From: Hypsibius dujardini
Lineage: Eukaryota; Tardigrada; Eutardigrada; Parachela; Hypsibiidae
DNA: 27,430 nucleotides
Direction of reading: 5' to 3'
Assembly: GCA_001579985.1 (NCBI GenBank)
Contig: LRSR01008605.1
Coordinates: forward strand, 1-27,430
The translations under genes and the position numbers were made by a program. Within the stretch, counting starts at the first letter, position 1; the number at the start of each line of letters is the position of its first letter. The notes beneath the pieces were generated by a model. The model ran no database searches and had not been told where the DNA came from. It was given only the letters and a program-made list of their open reading frames with translations. Below are positions 20,501-27,430 of this stretch, piece by piece.

Positions 20501-23500
20501 CATTCCTTACCGACTGAAGCCCTGCCAAACTGACTGCGGACGACAGAGGATAAAATAATGCTAATTGGCTCTTCTAGGCGCTTAATGTTATCGACAACCA
20601 GAACCTGCAAGATCTGTGGGAGTTTACCCCCGAACGACCATCCCTTCAGATAGGACGCTCCGATGCCAAGATAGGATTTCATTTCAACCCTCAGCTGTGC
20701 CGGAGCAAAATCGACGTTTTCGTTCGGAAAATCAACTCTACGAAGGGTATTGACGACTACGATGAGCATGACATCTCCAAGACTTCCAACGGGGATCGAG
20801 CGGCTTGTGACATGAAGGCGCTCGACCTTCGCATCAATTCATTTTCCGGCCATTTTGCCCAGCTTACTTGGGAGTCTTTTAATCTGCCGGACCCTCGATC
20901 TCTCCTCGGCTATGTGGTCTTTTATCGCGAGTCACCGGCACAGAATCTGTCCAAGTTTGAGGGTAGAGATGCTTGTGGCACTGTGAACGTCTGGACTCCG
21001 ATTGATGTCACGCCCATTGAAGGCCCTCTGCAGTCGCAAATTCTATATGACCTGCGCCCTGGTAAGTATGCCCGGTTGCTGCTCACTCAATTAGCACTGG
21101 ATAGATCGAGAGACAGGCAGGCCGGCAAACAGACACAAAGGCAGGCATGCAGATAAACAGAAAGAAATAGCTAGAACAAGAGAGAAGGGCAGGCAGAGAG
21201 ACAGAGCGATAGTCATACAGACAAAGAGAGACAGACTGACTGACTGACTGACTGACTGACTGACTGACTGACTGACTGACTGAGAGAATACAGAAAGAGA
21301 GATCGTCAAACTCGTTAATTGTCAGACAAAACTTTATCGGCAAGCAAGAGACAGTCAGAATAATGCAGTCTTAATTTTGTCTTCTGTTCAGCAACCCAAT
21401 ATGGCGTTTACATCACAACCTACACGGTTGCTTCAGAGAAGCAGAGTGCACAAAGTGATATCCAGTACTTCACTACGAAGTCCAAGCAACCATCGATGCC
21501 GACCGCCGTGCGGACTGAGTCGCTCAACTCCACTGCCATCAGCGTTCACTGGAAGCCTCCCAAGAACCCCAACGGTGTGATTGCTTTCTATCGAATTCGT
21601 TGGCAGAGAATCCGAAACGGTCACCGCCGTTTGGCGATCCGTGATTATTGCAACAATCGTAAGTGGAATTTCGACATGCATGGAATTGACGTCAAGTTAC
21701 TGTGTGGTTGACCGACTGGTTCCGTCTTGCTTCAGCGATTCAACACAGGCCGCTTTTCCTCGACGGCCAGGTGACGACCACGCCAGTCCCAATACTCGGT
21801 TGCAACGGTACCGATGGTCTAGGCAAGCCCGTCGTGCCACAAAGCATCCTGGACGCCCAGAAAGATTACGAGGAAGCCATCAAAATGGAGAATGAGATTC
21901 AGGACTCGTCTTATACGCAACGCGTCCGATCGCGTCGTGCCGTTCGCGAAGAGGATTCGGAGTTCTTCGGTTCTATGGAGCTGCCGGTGACTTCCTTCGT
22001 GGATGTAACGGGTGGCTTGGTTAACCGAAGTACAACACCATCACCGTCTTGGACTGCCAACACTACAGTGGCTATTCGAATCAACAAAACTACCTCTTTG
22101 GGTATGCCGACTGGCAACAGCACCAGGTTGTCTACGACGGCTAAGACCACGACCACGGAGAAACCGGAGGTCATCCATGTGCGAGAAATTCATGAAGGCA
22201 CTAGTTCTACCATCATTGGACTTGACCACTTCACAGAATACTTAGTTTCAGTAAGATTTCTTTGTCCGTTCCGTCAACTCCTAGGTTTTCGTTGGCCTTT
22301 TTACGTTTTCCTTTTTTTGCGACATGTACAGGTGGAAGCCTGCCAGGCACGTTCCGAAGACATCAACTACGACCCATGTAGTGGGGAGTCGCAAGCCGCC
22401 GTGACGCAAACCTTGGCGAAACGCGGTGCCGACGACATCCCGAGCGAAAGTGTCAAGATCAAGTATCTCAAGCAGCAGGTCGGCGGGCTTCAGGATCCCA
22501 TCGTGGCGGTCAATTGGACGGACCCCGAGAAGCCGAACGGCGTGATTGTCACTGTGGAAATGGAATTGATCAATCTGGATCGTGGCAAGCAGGTACTATT
22601 CTTCTAGTTGAAGGGATTCATTGAGACATCAGTACTCTTTATTGATTCTGCGTGGTTGTTTTTTTCGGTGTAGCTGACAAGGAAATGCGTCCCCCGAACA
22701 CAAGAGATCCACCGGCTGCCTTCTCATCAGATGGAGTTTGGCACCATGCACTCGGGTAACTACTCCTTCCGACTGCGAGCATCATCTTTCGCCGGCAATG
22801 GATCCTGGACTGCGCCACAGTATGTGTACGTGGAACAACCCATTATCGGCTCAACATCCGGCGTGAGTGGAGGCCAGCTCGCTGGTATCCTTTGTGGAAT
22901 CTGCGGCGTTTTCCTTCTCATAGTCGGGATTTATCTTTGGCGATATAAACCATGGTAAGTTGTTGGCTACTCGTTTTTGTCCTTTCTCCGCGCATGCCAG
23001 TGTCCAGCATGTCTGTATCGTCATTTGGTCTGTCGAGTCTATCATGAATCTCACGATGCATGCTTTTCTACTTTCTATTTCTGTTCGATTGCTTGCTTGT
23101 TGATTGGTTGTCTTTCTGATTATCTTCTGTGCAGCTGAGTATTAGCGTTTCCTAATTCAAAATGTTGTTTTACAGGATTAAAAAGCCACCCACGCAGCCG
23201 AATTTCGTCTCGGTTAATCCTGATTACTATTCCTATACACCGGATGAATGGGAGGTGCCGCGAGACAAGGTTAAGCTCATCAAAAAGATCGGGAGTGGCT
23301 CCTTCGGCGAGGTGTTTTTGGGTGAAATGACCGAACCTGATCAGGCTTCACCTACTCAAGTCGCTGTAAAGGTATCTTTCTTTTTTTTTGTCGTTATTTG
23401 CCAAGGACCTTTGTGCAAATTTGACATTTCAATCTCAAACTGAAATTGTTCTGCAGACTGTCGACGAAGACAAGTCGCCGGCTGAACGGAATATGTTCCT

Positions 23501-24419
23501 CCAAGAAGCCTCTAGGATGAAGTATGTGACAAGTTTGAGATTAACAGTACAGCTCGGTGCCTGGTCGTTCTCGTTTGCTTTCCTGAAGTAATCCGCTCTC
23601 TTTCCGTGTGCTAACAGAGCCTTCCGAAGTAATCATGTGGTGAGACTGATCGGCGTGGTGTCGGAGGGCCAGCCGATCTACGTCATTATGGAGCTGATGC
23701 ACCTCGGCGATCTGAAGACGTACTTGCGCTTGCAACGGCCTGACGCCGAGCATCCCAATCGGAATCCGCCCACTTTCGCTGGCATCTTGCAGATGGCTGC
23801 TGAAATTTGCGACGGTATGGCGCACATTCACAGCCGGAAGATCGTGCACCGCGATTTGGCTGCTCGCAATTGCCTGATCAACGCAGATGTACGTCCTTTT
23901 CGTTCTGTTTTTGTCTTTTTTTTGTCCTTTACTTGCAAATTTACAGAAATATGTTTTGCCCTGTTATAGCTGACCGTTAAAATCGGCGATTTCGGGATGA
24001 GTCGCGACGTGTACGAGACGGACTACTACCGTAAAGCTGGTAAAGGACTGCTGCCGGTTCGCTGGATGGCGCCCGAGAGTCTTCGAGACGGTCTTTTCAA
24101 CAACGAATCCGACGTGTGGTCGTTCGGTGTGGTGTTATGGGAGATTGTCACACTAGCTGAGCAGCCGTATCAAGGCTTGTCCAACGAGGAAACCCTGAAA
24201 TTCGTGATAGAGGGCAACCTGATGCCAGCGCCTGAAGGGTGTAACGAGGAGCTGCATACCCTGATGCTCATGTGCTGGCAGTATTTGCCAAAGAATCGGC
24301 CAACTTTCTTACAGGTTCGTGCAGTCACAGGAAGTTAACGAATGGAAAAATGTCCTGACACAGAATCTTACACAAATATGAAGATAAGCCGGCAGGCAGC
24401 CAAACACAGATACATGGGC

Positions 24420-24452
<33 letters not shown>

Positions 24453-25219
24453 TGCAGAAAGACAGATGGACAGAAACAAGCATTCAGGCAGGAAGGCAGA
24501 CTGATTTGCAGACAGAAATGCAGACTGTATAGGCTGACTTTCTCCGTGAGAGTAATGGTGTTGTAAATCGATTTCTTTATCAATTTCAGCTAGTTGACAG
24601 GATAATCAACCATCCTGGGGCACGGATGAGCCCAACCTTCCTTGAGCGATCCTACTACAAGAACGCAATTATAGAACCACCCGAAGAAGTCATTCCTGCA
24701 TTAACTGACCAAGCAAGTGGTCAGGTGGAGCTTCAAGAATTCGTTAGTAATCGATTTATAGATATACCAGAGATGGACGGTCCTGGGGCTACCGGTGACG
24801 ACGAATCCGAGGAGCCGGTTGAAACTGATCAGCTTCTCGTGGAACCATCCGCCGGCGACGCTGCGACCAGGACACTCAGGTCACCTACTCATCATCCTCC
24901 TCCTTTTTCCAAACCAGCCACTCCAGTTCCCCTGACTAAGAGCATTCTCAGCAGCCACCACAAATCTTCGGACTCAAGCATAGTGGACGGTCTTCCGCTG
25001 GAGCCCAATGTGGTGGTGAAGCAGAACGGAACTGGCTCCCAAGTGAGCTCAGCCGAGAACAGTCGGAGCATGGCCTTGACATTCCCTTTGCTGTCGTCTC
25101 CGGACGGTCTCGCCGGTGGTGCGGCGGCTGCTACTGCGGCAGGTCACCGTCATGTCGGGAGCAATGGCAGCGTGACAAACGGCCATCATCCTGAAAAGAC
25201 TCCTCGGACGATGTACTGA
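17554..25219 (+). CDS. insulin/IGF-type receptor tyrosine kinase
   Basis: Binds insulin-like peptides and signals through its kinase to PI3K/MAPK pathways. Sixteen exons join in phase: 17554-17806, 18111-18644, 18785-18966, 19045-19219, 19310-19411, 19519-19670, 20578-21061, 21392-21658, 21736-22250, 22332-22592, 22674-22954, 23176-23371, 23457-23521, 23618-23888, 23970-24314, 24590-25219. The product is about 1570 residues (human INSR about 1382). Order: signal peptide ([16 protein letters not shown]), L1 (~86-240, [14 protein letters not shown]), Cys-rich domain (~241-385), L2 (~386-505, [13 protein letters not shown]), FnIII domains with DACG and GNGSWT, a furin site RVRSRR near 784 dividing alpha and beta chains, and one TM helix (~1045-1066, [20 protein letters not shown]). 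The juxtamembrane NPDYY matches the IRS/Shc-docking NPEY. The kinase has [40 protein letters not shown] and WMAPES, so it should be active. The ~200-residue tail is Ser/Pro/His-rich without YxxM. Confidence 0.97.
17879..18058. repeat. TGTC/TTTC microsatellite, insulin-receptor-like intron 1
   Basis: TCTG repeats with TTTC variants inside the intron at 17807-18110. Confidence 0.92.
18683..18724. repeat. short ACAG/AGAA repeat, insulin-receptor-like intron 2
   Basis: ACACAGACAG followed by GAAAGAGAAAG and ACACAGACAG within the intron at 18645-18784. Confidence 0.8.
19809..20300. mobile_element. foldback element with 9-bp flanking direct repeat, in intron 6
   Basis: TTAACATAA flanks both ends (19809-19817 and 20292-20300). 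The ends are inverted relative to each other: CCCACCCTTTCACTATAG on the left, and several copies of GGGTGGGAATATAGTG-type units on the right (20230-20285). The element body is about 474 bp and AT-rich. Nine-bp target duplications are typical of Mutator-like elements, but that assignment is inference. Confidence 0.72.
21107..21293. repeat. CAGA tract and perfect GACT array, insulin-receptor-like intron 7
   Basis: Degenerate AGGC/ACAG repeats, then an uninterrupted run of about eleven GACT units at 21235-21283, inside the intron at 21062-21391. The GACT run is the purest microsatellite in the window. Confidence 0.93.
24418..24500. repeat. GACA microsatellite, insulin-receptor-like intron 15
   Basis: ACAG repeats inside the intron at 24315-24589, between the kinase C-lobe exon and the tail exon. 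Confidence 0.92.
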
Positions 25220-26314
25220 AGCGATGTAATTGCTCTCATTTTGCCCTTTACCAAAGACTTTCACAATATTTATACGACTATCTTTTCATTCACCACATTT
25301 TACTCTCTCTTTCTCTCTTCTCCGTCTCTTACGCGTATCTGAAATACGAATTTCTTTTCTTTTTTTTATCGGCTGTTTTTTGTGCAGTTCCAATTGGGGA
25401 AGACGCTTCCGGGATGTACCGGCTTCAACTTTTTTCCCTCGTTTCAAATCGGCCGGTTGAAAAGATTGTCATCTTTGTGATGGTTAATTTATTAAGATTC
25501 CACCTTCAAGGAGTTTTTTTTCGGCAGACGAATTGTTTTGTCAATTCGAGCTTTTCTGTTAATGTTCCATTTGCTGACAAGATATCGGCCGATGCCGATA
25601 AAAAAAATAAGAAGCAACTGCGTAGCGTTGAGTGCGGGTATATACAGCTACTTGCAGGTTACTTTCAAACGTTTGATTTGACGTATCGTGAGGCGCAAGA
25701 CTACACATGTTACAAAGTTTTAATTTCTCTACGCAAAAACCGGCCAAAAAAATCTGGTCGTTAAATGCAAAGAAATAGACTACTCATTTGGAAAGTATAT
25801 TTGAAAATTAAGACTGAAATTCGGCACAGTGGAAACTGAAAATGGGTGACAGACTGAATCAATCGAAGAAAACGACAACAAATCAAAATTTCTGGACAAC
25901 GAAATTCGTAATGCGTGTATTGAGTTGATTGATCGATAAGCCGGTTTGAAATTTTCACCAGTCAAACAACGTGTAGTCTTGTTTGTCAAATTGCATCAAA
26001 TCAAACGTTTGCAAAGTAACTCGCAAGTAGCTGTATAACTGCAAAACGGTTTGGCAACGTGATCATTTTTTGGCGAACAAAATCGCCAAGGCGAGGGCCA
26101 GCAAATCAGCAGGAATAAATCAATCCATCCATGCAAGTCAAAGGCTCGGAAAGCGTTAATTAACATCCTGGTCAATAACCAGCGGTAAATTAATCTTTAA
26201 AAAGCACGAACAAAATTAACTAGGCAAAGCGTTAACTAAGATCTGATTGCATTGGTTTGATTGATCATTGATCATTTTTCTATCCTTGATCAATTTTCAA
26301 TCTTTCTTCCATTA
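25220..26314. other. insulin-receptor-like 3' flank
   Basis: Begins with the pyrimidine-rich probable 3' UTR, then a hairpin element at 25641-26037. An AATAAA lies near 26113-26118. I see no coding exon. Confidence 0.5.
25641..26037. mobile_element. ~400-bp element with long inverted ends
   Basis: The left end (TATACAGCTACTTGC onward, 25641-25683) is inverted at 25995-26037 (ending GCAAGTAGCTGTATA), both sharing AAACGTTTGATTTGA. A second inner pair (AAGACTACAC and its complement near 25970) extends the fold. The ends can be read as TACAGCTACTTGC flanked by TA on each side, as for Tc1/mariner-type non-autonomous elements; that reading is inference. Confidence 0.72.
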
Positions 26315-27413
26315 GAATGAGGAATTCGATCAGCGGCGCAGCTTGTGCAAAACGCTATTATTCCCTCACAAGCGAGTGGACAAGAATTATTACGGCAAGT
26401 CTGCGTAGTGTTGCATAGCTTGATTGATTGATTGATTGATACATTCCGGCGATATAATTCCTGACCTTGGAATATTCAGCTTCCATTCGACCTGACTATT
26501 CTCACTGAAGAAGAACAGCTTTGCAACTGCTGAAGCGGAGACCGAAGGTCGCAATCAAGCTGGAGGAAGAAATAGATGACGGTTTTAAAGCCGCAAAATA
26601 TCTCCTGTCCAGGAGGAAAAAGTAGTCAATCATGCAATCAACTGCAGGCGTACGTGATGGTGCGGCTTGAATGATCATTTCAACACTCACTAGTCGATAC
26701 ATGACTGGGTTAAGACACTGGAGCGCTCTTTGCTCTTCCTTTCCAAGCGCTTTCGCTTTCTCTATGCCGCGCTGATCACAATATCTGAAAACACGAAAGA
26801 CCGTTGATTATTTTGGTTCTTTGCTTAACCTGTAAAGGAATACCTGTTTTAGAATGAAAACGGAACGTTTTTCCTCACCACTTACAAGGAACTGAGATCA
26901 CTTTGGACGGCGAATTTCTTTTTATCTGTTTGCTGTCGCGGATGCACTGTTGCCTGGTCTCTTCGATTCCGTCGAGAAAATCGGCAGAAATCAGAACTAC
27001 TATTTTTACTTACATAAAACTGACCAGTGGTAGTATATAGAGGACGCTGTCTATGTTACTGAAACATGTACTGATTGATTATTTGATTTTAAACGGACAG
27101 ATCGATTGAATAAACGCAGACACGTTTTATTAATTAATTAATTCACAGAGACGGTACATAGACAGCGCTCCCTGTATACCACCACTATTCAGTTTTTATT
27201 TATTTAAAATAGTAATTCCCGTTTTCTGTCAATTTCTCGATGGAATCGAGTGCGACACATCGGCTCACGTGCTGCGGGATGCAGAGGATCTCGCTCGCCG
27301 ACAACCTTTGCTTGCTCTAAGCAGCTTCCAGCAGAATTACATCGACGAAGTCCAAGAACCCTTTCCCAGCAGACGACTCAAACGACCGGGAATCCTTATC
27401 ACACCAGCTGAAA
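26315..27413 (+). other. exon-like open segments of an unassigned gene
   Basis: Candidate coding pieces: 26315-26396 after a TTCCATTAG acceptor (NEEFDQRRSLCKTLLFPHKR, then VDKNYYG); 26480-26624 (LPFDLTILTEEEQL, then in a shifted frame ALQLLKRRPKVAIKLEEEI); 26694-26812 (SIHDWVKTLERSLLFLSKRF); 26891-26995 (either TEITLDGEFLFICLLSRMH or LFAVADALLPGLFDSVEKIG); and 27216-27413 (SAHVLRDAEDLARRQPLLAL, then FQQNYIDEV, stop TAA). I could not chain them into one consistent frame and recognise no family. The 26480-26624 piece changes frame, so a pseudogene is possible. Confidence 0.35.
26998..27214. mobile_element. foldback element with ~59-bp diverged arms
   Basis: Left arm 26998-27056 and right arm 27156-27214 are inverted copies, about 46 of 59 positions matching, with the cores AGTGG and GCTGTCTATGT aligned without gaps. 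The 99-bp loop is AT-rich. It separates two exon-like open segments, so it probably sits in an intron. Confidence 0.75.
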
Positions 27414-27430
27414 CATAATAGTTTAACATC

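Overview
This is animal nuclear DNA: spliced genes with GT-AG introns, mostly on the + strand. I read five recognisable protein genes plus the 3' part of a sixth. Exon joins were worked out by hand from splice signals, reading phase and remembered protein families; no alignment was run. The compact layout, intron-borne TGTC/GACA and TTGA microsatellites and small hairpin elements suggest a small-genome protostome. A tardigrade is my best guess, at low confidence.

Layout: 217-2483 (+) is the 3' part of an NADP-dependent isocitrate dehydrogenase gene whose first exon(s) lie off the left edge. 3212-4167 (+) is a short gene resembling the N-terminus of the centriole/spindle protein SPICE1. 5501-9450 (+) is a 13-exon GH65 glycosidase of the PGGHG type, which removes glucose from collagen glucosylgalactosyl-hydroxylysine, with an unusual Pro/Gln repeat at its N-terminus. 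10738-12959 (+) is a four-exon rhodopsin-class GPCR, probably a peptide receptor. 13678-14233 holds a broken R2-like non-LTR retrotransposon tail. 15734-14377 (-) is TAF11, the TFIID histone-fold subunit. 17554-25219 (+) is a 16-exon insulin/IGF-type receptor tyrosine kinase of about 1570 residues. The right end (26315-27413) has exon-like open frames that I cannot assign.

The genes look like unrelated housekeeping and signalling neighbours; nothing suggests an operon or one joint pathway. The non-genic layer is the more unusual part. There are six hairpin-forming (foldback/MITE-like) elements, two sharing terminal sequence, one with a 9-bp and one with a 16-bp flanking direct repeat. About ten TGTC/GACA microsatellite tracts lie outside coding exons. 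Minisatellites also sit in or beside genes, three of them altering or bordering coding sequence. I saw no CRISPR array, tRNA, rRNA or bacterial feature.
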